Source of the DNA: Rugalucina vietnamica | Lineage: Eukaryota > Mollusca > Bivalvia > Lucinida > Lucinidae | Direction: 5' to 3' | NCBI GenBank assembly: GCA_964017185.1 | Contig: OZ024875.1 | Coordinates: 60,507,043-60,571,042, forward strand | DNA length: 64,000 nt | Shown here: in pieces, positions 1-12,273 of the stretch | How positions within the stretch are numbered: position 1 is the stretch's first letter | How the letters are laid out: each line of letters starts with the position of its first letter | The notes under the pieces: model-generated | Database searches by the model: none | What the model saw: only the letters and a program-made list of their open reading frames with translations | Told to the model about the DNA's origin: nothing | Translations under genes and position numbers: made by a program

Positions 1-296
1 GCACACACAGATGAAACTTTTAGTGACTGTAGTTGATGCTTGGTTTCAGAGATGCAATTGAAAATCACATTCGCCTTCTGATATGGGAATATTAGTTCTA
101 TTATGTTGATGATGTATGTAATATTCCCCAGAACGCAAGGGCGTTATGCATTGCCTATTAATTATATTATATTAATCATATTATATTTATGAACCTAAAG
201 AGAGTTATGGAAGTTTTTCCATATATCTTGTCTTGTAAGTTTTCGGCTAAACGTTTATATGTATTTCACTGTTTTCTCAATACCTATTCAATTCAG

Positions 297-3200
297 GTTT
301 GCCACTTGTTCCCGTCATCATTATTTTGTCCCTGGACTATGATCTGTACAAAGGAGGAGACGATTAGTATGTTTTACATAAAACAAATTAGTGGTGATGG
401 TTTGCCTGACCCAAGATCTGCATGTAATATAGTAAAAGATGCAGTGTTAAAATATTTGTGTTTTTAGCTGAGCATATGAATCTGGAGATGGTTTTCTAGC
501 GAAGCTTTAGGCAATATTTCATTTTTTTCCTACCAAAATCATATTGTCTCTTGTTACTTATTTTATATTTGTATCAAAGCTTAGCGGTGGAGGATTGTAT
601 TCCAAGGCCAGGGATCAAAATCGTTGTAGTCGCCGAAAGCGATTGTGGGAATTGTGAAAATACAACAGCTTAAATGTTGACAATATGGCATGATTGTTAA
701 CGGTGTAACTGGTGATGGTAAGACCTTAACAAACAGTGTTTCAGTTCATATAAGTTTCAGTTCATATAAGAGAACAACAGGTGATGATGGTAACAAATAA
801 CTAGACAATATATTACTAGTAGGTAATGGTTAAGTTTATGAAAAGAAAAATATGTATTTCTGATTGTTGTGGATATAGTGATAGTTCGATGACAGTTTTG
901 TAAATTGTAATAAAACCTTGTACTCTAAGACAAAGTCATTTAAGATAATCACTCTTGCAAAGTCAAACTATACGGCCTGAATACGTCATTGTTTTGGTGT
1001 AACATACGGCCTATAAATCGCAGGAATGGGTGTTTTATTTCTTCAATTTCTCAATACAGCTTTCATAAACAACACACAATATTGCATTTACGCATTGGCA
1101 AACATTTAATAGAATTGTAGAAAAACAGAAATGGTCATTATTGAAAAGTTATACACCGAATAGATTCTATTCGAATAAATTTTCTTGGAAACAAATTTCA
1201 CCCTCATATTTATGTATATTCATTCTCTTAACTTATGCGATGATACATTTATAATTTCAGTTGCTGGATGAGCCTACCCGCCTTCTACTATGGCTTTGTT
1301 ATCCCGATAAGTTGTATCATCGTCACCAACATAATCATCTTTATTATCACCATCATCAGTATCTTCAGGCGTGGTAAAGGTCTGAGGACCAACCAGAAAA
1401 AGAAGAAAGTCGCCATGACGAACCTTCAGGCGGCTATAACTAGTTTTATACTACTGGGTATGTCATAAGTTTTACGAGTTTGATCTCGTATAGCTTAATT
1501 TAGTATATATAATATGAAAAGGTACAAGTAGGCAAAGATCAGGAAAAGGCGCAATCAGAAAAAGATTCCCACTCCAAAAACCGAGGTGGGAAAAAACCAA
1601 ACTAACAATCAGGTACTTATACCATGAAACATATCGTAAGCCGAATGAGCAGCTATTTTCCCAATAGGTGGCCACTCAGTTACCTTAACTTAACTAAAAA
1701 TATGAAAACATACATAAGGCGCCAACAGCACAAAAAATTGTTTAAACACCAAGACATAAAACAAAAAGAACCACCACAGAAGTATCGACTTGGAACGATC
1801 AGTAACACAAAGTTACTGGCGGGCTTAAACCGGTTTTACAGGTACCTAACCTCACCCTCAGCTTCTGCAGTGGTTCACAACATTTAGATAGTTCTTCGGT
1901 CCTCGTGGTGAATCTCTAACTAGTCAATGAATCATCAAGAACAAACAAATAAATCATGATAAACATCCTGATGAATCAAAAACCAGGACTCACAGATTGA
2001 GTAAGCTGCCCGACGATGGAGATCCCTGGGCGCCGAATAACCTACTAACTCCGGAGCAAAAGAAAAACACCAGTTGGACCCCGGTGGGCCAAGCAACAGA
2101 CAAGAAACTCCGGCCCCAACCAACTAAAATGAATAGCTTTAAGTCGGGGCCATCATAGAGTCTGACGCCCGACCCACCGGCGTGCAATTAAAGAAGGCAG
2201 CATAGTTATCAACCATGATTGGGTTAAAAACTAAGCATGCAGACTGTCGCATAACATTCAAGTTATAACCTATACGTCTGTAACGTGATATGATTTTTCC
2301 GAACTGAAGAGAAAAATCATTTATTCCTTTAAGTTTCTTTAATTTGTAAACCAAGTCACCATAAAATTCAGGTTCCGAAAGGCCCTCACTTAAAAGTGTC
2401 TTTAACCCAACATTATATTTGGAAATCAATTCATAGTGTCTACGATAAAATTTAGAAAAGGTTTTTCGAAGTTTATGATACCGATAGCCCTGTTGGAGAA
2501 GTTTTGCCGTTAAACATTTATTTCGAGCGTTGAAGTCTGTAACATGATTGCAGACTCTAGCAAACCTAATAAGTTGCGAAATGTATACACCATAAGAAGC
2601 ACGACGAGGAACGTCACCATCCAAAAAAGGAAAATTTACTATATCAAAATCAAAGTCATCGCGCTTATCATAAATTTTAGAAGAAACAAATCCATTTGCA
2701 ACAGAAAGATGTAGATCTAAAAAGGGGGCTTCGGTATCTGAGATATTAGCTTTGTTCAACTGAAGTTCAGGTGGATAAATTTGATTGACCATACCTTCAA
2801 AATAAGGGTTGTCAATGTTCAAAAGGTCATCGAGGTACCTCAAGTAGGCAATGATCAGGAAATGGCGGTTCAAGTAGGCAATGATCAAGATAGGTTCAAG
2901 TAGGCAATGATCAGGAAATGGCGCAATCAGAAAGAAACTCCCACTCCATAAACCGAGGCGTGGGAAAAAACTAAAATGACACTTAGGCACTTACACCAAG
3001 AAAACACATCGTAAGCCGAGTGAGCAGCTATTCCCCAATAGGCGGCCACTCAGTTACCCGCACTGAACTAAAAATATGAGAACGTACATAAGGCTCAAAC
3101 AGCATAAAAACAATTAAAACCGCAGCAGAAGTATCGCCTTGGAACGATCAGTATATAAGTATGTCTGCAAGTACAACAAAAATAAGTTGTGTCATTATAG

Positions 3201-3690
3201 CTTATCACATTTAATTTTAAATTTGTAATTGAAAATATAAAAATGAAGCGTTCTTCTATTACCTGTAATTTTGATATGTTCTGTTTCAGGTCTGAGCTGG
3301 TTGTTCGGCTACTTGGCGATAGCTGACGCCAGACTACCGTTCCAGTATATATTTACAATACTGAATTCCTTACAAGGATTCTTCATCTTCATTCTTTTCG
3401 TTGTTCGAAAGAAGAAGGTTCGTGATCAGTGGTATATTATCTGCTGTAAGGATGCATACAAAGACAAAGTGTCAAGGTCACTGTCGGCGTCTAATTCTAT
3501 ACCCAGCTCCTATAGCAACAGTAGTAGACGAAAGGATAGCAAGGGGAAGGATAGAGACAGATCAGACAGCACGAAAACTGTGACGGAGTCTTTATCTTCC
3601 GCTGGTTCCTTTTCTAACGGATTTACCAACCTTGGATATGACAGCTCATTTGATAGGCCATATAGTAGGAGGGCGTACAGAAATTTCTAA
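297..3690 (+). CDS. Adhesion-family GPCR (7TM family 2), 3' exons, copy 1
   Basis: Family B2 (adhesion) receptors carry a seven-helix membrane domain after an autoproteolytic GAIN domain and signal through G proteins at the plasma membrane. Three exons are visible: 297-366, 1261-1457 and 3290-3690, with stop at 3688-3690. They join in frame across donors GTATGT and acceptors ending in CAG. Exon 1 encodes GLPLVPVIIILSLDYDLYKG (TM4/5 region), exon 2 starts YCWMSLPAFYYGF and carries TM5 plus a basic loop, and exon 3 starts GLSWLFGYLA and carries TM6, TM7 (YIFTILNSLQGFFIFILF) and a Ser- and Arg-rich cytoplasmic tail. AATAAA motifs lie about 30 nt past the stop. Upstream exons lie left of the window. 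The exact receptor subfamily cannot be told from this part. Intron 2 holds the reverse-transcriptase insertion. Confidence 0.85.
1516..2892 (-). mobile_element. 5'-truncated reverse-transcriptase retroelement with 3' tail (copy R1)
   Basis: On the minus strand this runs from an RT fragment through a roughly 600-nt 3' untranslated tail ending in GCCTACTTGTACC. The same tail recurs alone or with RT at 22330-22980, 32680-33940, 34172-34749, 37531-37795 and 39800-40140. The insertion is present only in duplication copy 1, in intron 2 of the GPCR. It sits head-to-tail against an older copy of its own tail (2893-3165), separated by short direct repeats of GGTTCAAGTAGGCAATGATCA. The 5' truncation suggests target-primed reverse transcription. 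Confidence 0.8.
2139..2840 (-). pseudogene. Reverse transcriptase fragment (C-terminal part, YLDD box)
   Basis: The open frame begins [17 protein letters not shown], which contains the YxDD catalytic box of reverse transcriptases. It continues with [11 protein letters not shown] and a long basic region ([20 protein letters not shown]), ending in SDSMMAPT and a stop. The parts upstream of the YxDD box (fingers and palm) are missing: the frame is joined directly to a copy of the element's own tail. The PFLDL...GYRYHKL layout resembles Penelope-like RTs, but I cannot place it firmly. A second copy lies at 32696-33349 and differs at a few residues. It cannot encode an active enzyme. Confidence 0.75.
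2893..3165 (-). mobile_element. Older diverged tail of the RT element, copy 1
   Basis: This matches the 3' tail family (tail motif, CCACTCCATAAACCGAGG, ATCGTAAGCCGA, AATAGGCGGCCACTCAG) but is diverged from the other copies. It is shared with duplication copy 2 at 11476-11748, so it predates the duplication. Confidence 0.7.
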
Positions 3691-6313
3691 GTAGAAGTGA
3701 CGGTTCAAGCCTTGTGTTTGAAAATAAAATAAACATAAAATATAGTGATAACTTGAAAAGGAGGTTACTTAGAGACTGCACTAGAAGAGCTAGTATAGCA
3801 AAGAGCATTGATGTACAGTCTTATTCTGGAAAAGACAGAGTGATGATTTGAAATAAGTTTGCACAGATTCTACAAGAGTAGAGCATTGAGCATTGATGAA
3901 AAGCAAAAATAATGATTGATTTAATTTTGTGCTAAGATGAACTCAGACATCATCGTACTAGTAATGTTTGCTTTCATGAACTTATAAATATCATTAAATT
4001 GTGCTTCTTTTCATATAATTTTGAAAAAGAAAATGTTGTTTGTGCCAATCAGCGCTTCGCACCTATCTGTCTCGTTATAAATATCATTTTGTTTGTTTGG
4101 TACATTTTTTGTACATATTTTAAAATCTTTAATATAAGTTAATGGAGAGTTGTTATTATATGGATGTGACTGAGTATGTGTTATTAAGGCATACATGTTG
4201 TATATATTTGGTCTACGACTATGTTTAAATAGTTACTTTTTTATCAATCTTTACGTCATTTAAAGTATCGCAACTGCTTATTCTTTAATAGGTAATAAGA
4301 GAGTTTCAAAAAGAAAAGAAAACTAATAGCCTAATTGTGACTTTGGCACTGGATTTTCGTGTCACACACAGCCTAACTGAAATACGGTTTGCAATGGCGA
4401 AGTCTATAATCTCAGAAATAGCCACATAAACTTTCAATATGAGTAGATAACACTTAGAAAAAAGAGTGTTTAGCCGGGCTGTACAGCAATTAGGCGTAAA
4501 AAATTAGCCGTGTTTCCGCTAACATGCCGAAAAAAATCAGGGTCGGTAGGTAGGCAAATCTTTTTATTTTTTCTCTGATTTATATTTGTTGAAAACAGGT
4601 AAAATTGATAATATGCAACTTAATTCATCTCAAATACTAGAAAATGACAAACATTGAGGTTTAAAACATAAAGAAAGTTATATAAAGTGATTTTAAATAT
4701 TATTTTTGCAGTTTTGACTTATTTTAAGTCATGTGTCCATTTACCTGAAAATTCCAAGGGTCGGTAGGGATGAAAATCTTTTATTTTCTTTCAAATTGGC
4801 AATAAAAACTGCAGGATCGGCACAAAAATCATGGCCGGTCGGGTTTGCGGAAACAAAGCTATTTTCCGGCCTAAGTCGGGTAAAACTGCGTAGTTACCGT
4901 CACATGATTGAAATCAACAATTTTTCAAATAAACATTCTTTTTCTCAGAGCTATACGATGCATTTCACTTTCTTCTATTAATGTGTGTATGTCTAGTCAG
5001 GAGTGTGAGCTGTCTAGTCATTGTAAAGTTCTTGTCATTCGGTTTGTTTTCTTTTTAGTTGTGGTTGTCAGTATGAAAATGTATTACTTTATTCGAATTT
5101 ATGATATGAGCCGCGACGCGAGAAAAGCGGTCTTCGGGGTTTCCGAACAGGTCTGACACAAACCGACCTGTACAGTCACAGAAGCAGGCTGAAAGCTTGA
5201 AATTCGGATATACGAAGAAGAGGAATTGTACTATCCGTGTAGCGAAAACAAAGGCGCTGATCAGCTGTGAAAGTTACTGCATGGGCAAAAATCCGGTTTT
5301 CTTGCGATGCGGCTCATATATTAGAGACTACACTAAAAATGAAAAATTAAGTTTTAAATTAGGGTGTTTTAGTGGAACTGGAGAACATGCGCATAGTAGT
5401 AACGAAATATAAACGTAGTTCGATCTGTAATCGTTACCTTTAGTTTGCTCATATGTTAAGTATTGTCTAGGAACGTGTCTCAATGTACATAGAGTGACGG
5501 TAAATTTAAATTGTTGACTGTTCCATTTAAATGTCTAAATCTATTTTCACTATATTATAGCATCGAGGATATTCTGTGTGTTCATGCCTTCCTGAATGAT
5601 ACACTATAGGGAAAGTGTAGCATATATCATTTGGAGATTTCAAGAGCTAGGACAGTTTATAATTCAACTTTGTATTTTTGTATGCCTTCTAGAACAAGTT
5701 ACATGAGTATATCATTTGGAAAACATCAGCCAAAATTTTATTCTCAATTCTGAATCAATAAGATTTAAGGGATTCTTACGAAAGATTTATAAACAGAAAT
5801 CTATCTGTATCATCACCTCTAGAAATATTTACTGTCAGGAAAACCAATAACGTGTGTATCTAATCTTTAAATGAAAATGATATTTGGCTATTAATTTTCT
5901 AATTGAAATAAGATTGTATCTAAATTTGTGAAATCGTCTTATTTGTCATGATCTTCGTCATTTTAGAGACCCTGGAGTTATATTTTGAAATGCATACATT
6001 AGATACACACTTAATCTGTTTTTCTACTACATGTTACTTTATTTATTGAAGACATCTATCTGTGAAGCATTAGTATGTACAGCTGATTGTTTATTGTTTT
6101 GTTATAGATCATCAATAATAAACTACTCTAAAACACAGTCTTAGCTAGTTTTCCTATTTATGCAACTTAACTGAATTGATATTGATGTTGAAAGTCTAAA
6201 AAGGTTCGGTCACTTTTTGTCAGCTGTATTCTGATCTTATGTTCAATTCCTGATAGCAATCGTGATTTCCTATATAAAATCCAGATCGGTTACTTTAAAC
6301 TATTCACAAAGTA
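3691..6313. other. Convergent intergenic region, copy 1
   Basis: No gene is seen between the GPCR stop and the orphan aminopeptidase exons. AATAAA motifs near 3723-3733 probably serve the GPCR transcript. On the minus strand a run of overlapping AATAAA motifs at 6038-6047 would be the aminopeptidase poly(A) signal. There is one foldback element (5107-5316). Short open frames near 4733-5412 have no recognisable domain. Confidence 0.6.
5107..5316. mobile_element. Foldback element family M1, copy a
   Basis: Ends are TGAGCCGCGACG... and ...GATGCGGCTCA. The body has CCGAACAGGTCTGACACAAA, GAATTGTACTATCCG and AAAACAAAGGCGCTGATCAG, all found in the other family members. The central hairpin is degraded here. 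Confidence 0.75.
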
Positions 6314-7439
6314 TCAGAAATGCATCTTATCCAACCACTCTTTTACAGATAGATAATGTTTCTTCAGCCATAAGACGTTGTCTTCGACACTCTCTATGGC
6401 GTGAGAATATGCAGAAGCTCCTCTTCCCATATCAGGATGTTCCGCCTTAAAGTCTTTCATCTGAAACCAATATATACAATTGGTGGCACAAACACGTTAA
6501 AACAGTTAAAAACAAACAAGTGCTTAATTGTGACTTCCGACATTATTCAGTTCCCGGAGGAATAGGTAAATTATTGATGCCATTCGGTTGTAAAGCTATA
6601 GCTCATTACTCAACTCATTGTTTGTTGTCAGTTAACTTACTTCCTTTAGAAGGAACTCCGAACTGAAGCTGGAGGTGACACCGGTGATAATTCTGCCTAT
6701 CAGTGACGAACCACCAAACCTGAATGGGAGAGATTAATACACTTTAACGCACTCATAGCTCAGATATGAGCTGCCAACGGATTTATTCGCTCTTTCCGGC
6801 ACGCGCAAAGTAACCCAAAATATTCCTTTTAGAAATAGCATTAGGTATTTTGTGCAGATACATGTATATACAAGGTTTCTTTATCAGTAAACAAAGTAAG
6901 CTTCACCTCTATGGTGATATATGAGCCGTCTCGTGAGAAAACTAACAATGTGGTTTCCGAGCAGGTCTGACACAAACCAGCCTGTACAGTCACAGAAGAT
7001 GGCTAGAGACTGGAAATTTTGGATTTAGAAAGTAGAGGAATTGTACTATTCGTGTAGCGAAAACAATGGCGCTGATCAGCTTCGCAGTTACTGCGAAGCT
7101 GATCTGCGTCTTTGTTTTCGCATATGCAGATTGTTGGTTTTGTCATGAGGCGGCTCATATATTGTTTGAATCTACCTTGCATTTACATATATAACTGAAT
7201 AGTTCGATGTTCATCAATTTTAATGCCCCTCGTATTAATCTATGCTGACACTTGTTTAGCTTAAATAAACAACAACCAGACTGATTATGATTACAAACTC
7301 TTTGACAATCCTATCCCAGTTTTCTCGCATAAAGTTCCAGGCAATGAGCGTCCCGAATTCGTTAGAACCAACGGCCTTATACACCAGGTAGGCATCCTGT
7401 TTTCTTATGACGTCTTCTTGAAATGTTAGATCAAGCATT
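6314..7439 (-). pseudogene. Orphan last three exons of the M1 aminopeptidase gene (duplication copy 1)
   Basis: Three exons lie here at 7299-7439, 6641-6719 and 6314-6460, with the stop at the end of the last. They equal the final exons of the large aminopeptidase gene (15882-16022, 15224-15302, 14897-15043). The first encodes a [16 protein letters not shown] stretch of the ERAP1-like C-terminal helical domain, and the last ends EWLDKMHF. No upstream exon accompanies them: the duplication breaks at 7691, just beyond the first of them. They form a headless tail, without catalytic motifs, that cannot make an enzyme. Confidence 0.8.
6922..7157. mobile_element. Foldback element family M1, copy b
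   Basis: Terminal inverted repeats are TGAGCCGTCTCGTGAGAAAA and TTTTGTCATGAGGCGGCTCA. The central palindrome is GATCAGCTTCGCAGTTACTG plus its complement. The matching copy in the second duplication unit is at 15505-15740. Confidence 0.85.
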
Positions 7440-7480
7440 CTGGAACAAATTTATACAAACTTGTTCATCACTTTGATATT

Positions 7481-7691
7481 TGAGCCGCCTCATGGGAAAA
7501 CCAACAATCTGCATAGGCGAAAACAAAGACGCAGATCAGCTTCGCGGTAACCGCGAAGCTGATCAGCGCCTTTGCTTTCGCTACTCGGATAGTACAATTC
7601 CTCCTCTACTTAACCCAAAAATTTCAAGCTTCTAGCCTGCTTCTGTGACTGTACAGACTGATTTGTGTCAGACCTGTTCGGAAACCACATT
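7481..7691. mobile_element. Foldback element family M1, copy c, cut at the duplication junction
   Basis: The left end TGAGCCGCCTCATGGGAAAA is intact, but the element stops at 7691 before its right inverted repeat. The complete version is at 16064-16299 in the second unit. This places the duplication breakpoint inside the element. Confidence 0.85.
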
Positions 7692-9140
7692 TGAAATTTT
7701 GATTGATTTTTCCACTTTTCGGTGAAATTTGAAACTTTTAAATGGTGAATGCTAGGGTTTTGAAATTTCATATGCACATTTCTCATGAAAAAATAGTTGA
7801 CCCATATTTTTTTTCATGTCCGAGTTACGCCCCTTTTCTGAGTTATGTCCCTTTGAAAACAAAATTTGAAAATCTTGTGTGCAAGATATCTCAAAAAGTA
7901 TTTAAGCTAGAGCCTTCATATTTGGTACACTTGTTTGGGCTGAGGATGACCTGATCATACTGTGTACATCCTCTTATCTCAATAACCGCACCTCACCCCC
8001 ATTTTCCTATGTTTTGGGGGTAAAGTGCGGTGTCCACTTATGCTGTAATACCTGCTGTGATTATATACAGCTTATCAGTGTTGAGCTGCCTCTCTTGGGT
8101 AATTATGCAAGGAATGGTCGGATTTACTGTAATCTGATACTTAGAATTCCAGGTATTTTACAGTACAAACCAAACCCAAAAATAAGTTTTTGTTCATTTT
8201 TCATCAAAATACAATTTAATCAAAATAATTGAAATCAACATAAAAAGTTAAGCGACATTACATTTTCAATGGTCTAAATCGGTTCTGTATTAAGTATTTT
8301 GTATAGTCATTTGTACATGCTGCTCAGAAGAGATGTTCCTTACCTGGAATTTCTTATCAGAGGCTGCTGAAATGAAATTATCCCTGCTAATTGGTTTTAC
8401 TGCCTTTAGCACCATGGGTGTCTAATGACCAAAGTGGATTTTTGGAGTTAAGAGAATGTACACACTATGTTAACTTTTGAGAACTTTCCGTCAATTTTTT
8501 ACAAAAATACGGAATTTTGAAATTTTGATTGATTTTTCCACTTTTCGGTGAAATTTGAAACTTTTAAATGGTGAATGCTAGGGTTTTGAAATTTCATATA
8601 CACATTCCTCATGAAAAAATAGTTGACCCGTATTTTTTTGTATGGCCAAGTTATACCCCTTTTTTGAGTTATGTCCCTTTGAAAACAAAATTTGAAAATC
8701 TTGTGTGCAAGATATCTCCAAAAGTGTTAAAGCTAGAGCCTTCATATTTGGTACACTTGTTGGGGCTGAGAAGTAGATGACCTGATTCACTTTTGAGAAC
8801 TTTCCGTCAAATTTTGACAAAAATACAGAATTTTGAAATTTTTATTGATTCCTCCACTTTTTGGTGAAATTTGAGACCTTTGAATGGTGGATGATAGGGT
8901 TTTGAAATTTCATATACAGATTCTTCATGAAAAAAAAATAGTTGGCCTGTAGTTTTTTCATGTACGTGTTATGCCCCTTGTTGGAATAATGTCCCTTTGA
9001 AAACAAATTTTGAAAATCTTGTGTGCAAGATATCTCAAAACGTATTTGAGCTAGAGCCTTCATATTTGGTATGCTGGTTGGGGCTGAGAAGAAGATCACC
9101 TGATTAACTTTTGGAGACTCTCTGTCAAATTTTGACAAAA
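7692..9140. repeat. Imperfect direct repeats of about 318 bp filling the duplication junction
   Basis: A segment with TGGTGAATGCTAGGGTTTTG, AAAATAGTTGACC, CTTTGAAAACAAAATTTGAA and GTGTGCAAGATATCTC occurs three times, with the first motif at 7742, 8568 and about 8886. Copies 2 and 3 are adjacent (about 318 bp). Copies 1 and 2 are split by about 510 bp of unrelated sequence (7950-8460). Short open frames repeat in each copy and look like by-products of the repeat. Confidence 0.75.
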
Positions 9141-9650
9141 TTACTCCATTTTTAAATTTTTACTTCATTTCTATCTTGCCTGCAAAAAAGCTTACATTCT
9201 GTTTCTGGATCGAGGTCAAAACAATCACAACCGAATAGCTTCTTCAGGAAATTAAATTTGACTGCATTCGAATGAAATAAATGAATCATACAAACTGCCA
9301 GTTTAGGGACAAGCATACAGTTGGGGGCATAGTGTTTTACAAACACGCATTTCTAGTTTATTTAACAGTGTAACAGACTATTAGAAAATAAAATATAATG
9401 TTTGCAGTACTAGAAAAAGTAGCCTCGACAAAAGGTGAATGAAGTTACAATGTACCGTTGATAGACATAACATGTTCTAAGAATTATCATAAAATTGTTG
9501 AATGGTCGGAAAACACAGGACCTTAGCTATCAGTAAAATTTGCAACACAAAATATGCAATATAATGTTGGTCTAAAAACAAAAAAGATTGGTTATTAAAG
9601 CAGAGTTTAACGTATCTAATAAGACTATTATTGGTTTTACCTTTCTCCAG
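9141..9650. other. Non-coding stretch upstream of GPCR copy 2
   Basis: I see no exon resembling a GPCR TM1 or GAIN domain here or in the repeats before it, so copy 2 of the receptor appears to lack its 5' part. Confidence 0.5.
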
Positions 9651-12273
9651 GAAGTTACGCCAGGGAAGAGCCCAACAGACCCTCTTCAACCTGGCAGTTG
9701 CCCTACTATGTGCTATGCTTGTATTCCTGATTGGCATCAAGCAGACTCATCATTACTGGCTATGCCTATCCAGTGCTGTGTTGTTGCACTACTTTATATT
9801 AGCATCTTTCATGTGGATGTTGATGGAGGCTATTCTACAGTATCTAACATTTGTGAAGATTCTGGGGACGTACATTACAAGATTTACACTGAAAACAGTG
9901 CTTCCTGCTTGGGGTAAGCTATTTATTTGACTGTATTGCTTCTGACAACATAATAATGCACACACAGATGAAACTTTTAGTGACTGTAGTTGATGCTTGG
10001 TTTCAGAGATGCAATTGAAAATCACATTCGCCTTCTGATATGGGAATATTAGTTCTATTATGTTGATGATGTATGTAATATTCCCCAGAACGCAAGGGCG
10101 TTATGCATTGCCTATTAATTATATTATATTAATCATATTATATTTATGAACCTAAAGAGAGTTATGGAAGTTTTTCCATATATCTTGTCTTGTAAGTTTT
10201 CGGCTAAACGTTTATATGTATTTCACTGTTTTCTCAATACCTATTCAATTCAGGTTTGCCACTTGTTCCCGTCATCATTATTTTGTCCCTGGACTATGAT
10301 CTGTACAAAGGAGGAGACGATTAGTATGTTTTACATAAAACAAATTAGTGGTGATGGTTTGCCTGACCCAAGATCTGCATGTAATATAGTAAAAGATGCA
10401 GTGTTAAAATATTTGTGTTTTTAGCTGAGCATATGAATCTGGAGATGGTTTTCTAGCGAAGCTTTAGGCAATATTTCATTTTTTTCCTACCAAAATCATA
10501 TTGTCTCTTGTTACTTATTTTATATTTGTATCAAAGCTTAGCGGTGGAGGATTGTATTCCAAGGCCAGGGATCAAAATCGTTGTAGTCGCCGAAAGCGAT
10601 TGTGGGAATTGTGAAAATACAACAGCTTAAATGTTGACAATATGGCATGATTGTTAACGGTGTAACTGGTGATGGTAAGACCTTAACAAACAGTGTTTCA
10701 GTTCATATAAGTTTCAGTTCATATAAGAGAACAACAGGTGATGATGGTAACAAATAACTAGACAATATATTACTAGTAGGTAATGGTTAAGTTTATGAAA
10801 AGAAAAATATGTATTTCTGATTGTTGTGGATATAGTGATAGTTCGATGACAGTTTTGTAAATTGTAATAAAACCTTGTACTCTAAGACAAAGTCATTTAA
10901 GATAATCACTCTTGCAAAGTCAAACTATACGGCCTGAATACGTCATTGTTTTGGTGTAACATACGGCCTATAAATCGCAGGAATGGGTGTTTTATTTCTT
11001 CAATTTCTCAATACAGCTTTCATAAACAACACACAATATTGCATTTACGCATTGGCAAACATTTAATAGAATTGTAGAAAAACAGAAATGGTCATTATTG
11101 AAAAGTTATACACCGAATAGATTCTATTCGAATAAATTTTCTTGGAAACAAATTTCACCCTCATATTTATGTATATTCATTCTCTTAACTTATGCGATGA
11201 TACATTTATAATTTCAGTTGCTGGATGAGCCTACCCGCCTTCTACTATGGCTTTGTTATCCCGATAAGTTGTATCATCGTCACCAACATAATCATCTTTA
11301 TTATCACCATCATCAGTATCTTCAGGCGTGGTAAAGGTCTGAGGACCAACCAGAAAAAGAAGAAAGTCGCCATGACGAACCTTCAGGCGGCTATAACTAG
11401 TTTTATACTACTGGGTATGTCATAAGTTTTACGAGTTTGATCTCGTATAGCTTAATTTAGTATATATAATATGAAGGTTCAAGTAGGCAATGATCAGGAA
11501 ATGGCGCAATCAGAAAGAAACTCCCACTCCATAAACCGAGGCGTGGGAAAAAACTAAAATGACACTTAGGCACTTACACCAAGAAAACACATCGTAAGCC
11601 GAGTGAGCAGCTATTCCCCAATAGGCGGCCACTCAGTTACCCGCACTGAACTAAAAATATGAGAACGTACATAAGGCTCAAACAGCATAAAAACAATTAA
11701 AACCGCAGCAGAAGTATCGCCTTGGAACGATCAGTATATAAGTATGTCTGCAAGTACAACAAAAATAAGTTGTGTCATTATAGCTTATCACATTTAATTT
11801 TAAATTTGTAATTGAAAATATAAAAATGAAGCGTTCTTCTATTACCTGTAATTTTGATATGTTCTGTTTCAGGTCTGAGCTGGTTGTTCGGCTACTTGGC
11901 GATAGCTGACGCCAGACTACCGTTCCAGTATATATTTACAATACTGAATTCCTTACAAGGATTCTTCATCTTCATTCTTTTCGTTGTTCGAAAGAAGAAG
12001 GTTCGTGATCAGTGGTATATTATCTGCTGTAAGGATGCATACAAAGACAAAGTGTCAAGGTCACTGTCGGCGTCTAATTCTATACCCAGCTCCTATAGCA
12101 ACAGTAGTAGACGAAAGGATAGCAAGGGGAAGGATAGAGACAGATCAGACAGCACGAAAACTGTGACGGAGTCTTTATCTTCCGCTGGTTCCTTTTCTAA
12201 CGGATTTACCAACCTTGGATATGACAGCTCATTTGATAGGCCATATAGTAGGAGGGCGTACAGAAATTTCTAA
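9651..12273 (+). pseudogene. Adhesion-family GPCR, 3' half, copy 2 (TM2-TM7)
   Basis: Four exons are visible: 9651-9913, 10254-10323, 11218-11414 and 11873-12273, with stop at 12271-12273. The first carries KLRQGRAQQTLFNLAVALL (TM2), CLSSAVLLHYFILASFMWM (TM3) and the start of TM4 ending at AWG. All joints keep frame. Exons 2-4 are identical in translation to copy 1. No exon for TM1, GAIN or the extracellular domain is seen between 9650 and the duplication junction at 7691, so this copy looks headless unless it is transcribed through from copy 1. The alternative is an unpurged haplotype in the assembly. The frame has no stop or frameshift, consistent with a very young duplicate. Confidence 0.75.
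11475..11748 (-). mobile_element. Older diverged tail of the RT element, copy 2
   Basis: This is the same sequence as 2893-3165. Here the intron reads straight from ATATGAA into GGTTCAAGTAGGCAATGATC, showing the state without the RT insertion (or after its loss by recombination between direct repeats). Confidence 0.7.

Larger units (their letters stand above)
1..7691. repeat. Segmental duplication, copy 1
   Basis: This stretch is repeated at 9958-16274. Positions 1-1514 match at an offset of 9957, and positions 2893-7691 match at an offset of 8583. The 1374-nt difference is extra DNA in copy 1 only (a reverse-transcriptase element). Predicted proteins at corresponding places are identical, and I saw no mismatch in the stretches I compared. 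The right edge falls inside a foldback element: after the shared GAAACCACATT (ending at 7691 and 16274) the copies diverge. The left edge of copy 1 lies outside the window. Confidence 0.95.

Noticed and set aside
4733..5412. Short frames repeated at 13316-13995
   Set aside because: Identity is due to the segmental duplication; no domain, no splice sites, and one overlaps a foldback element.
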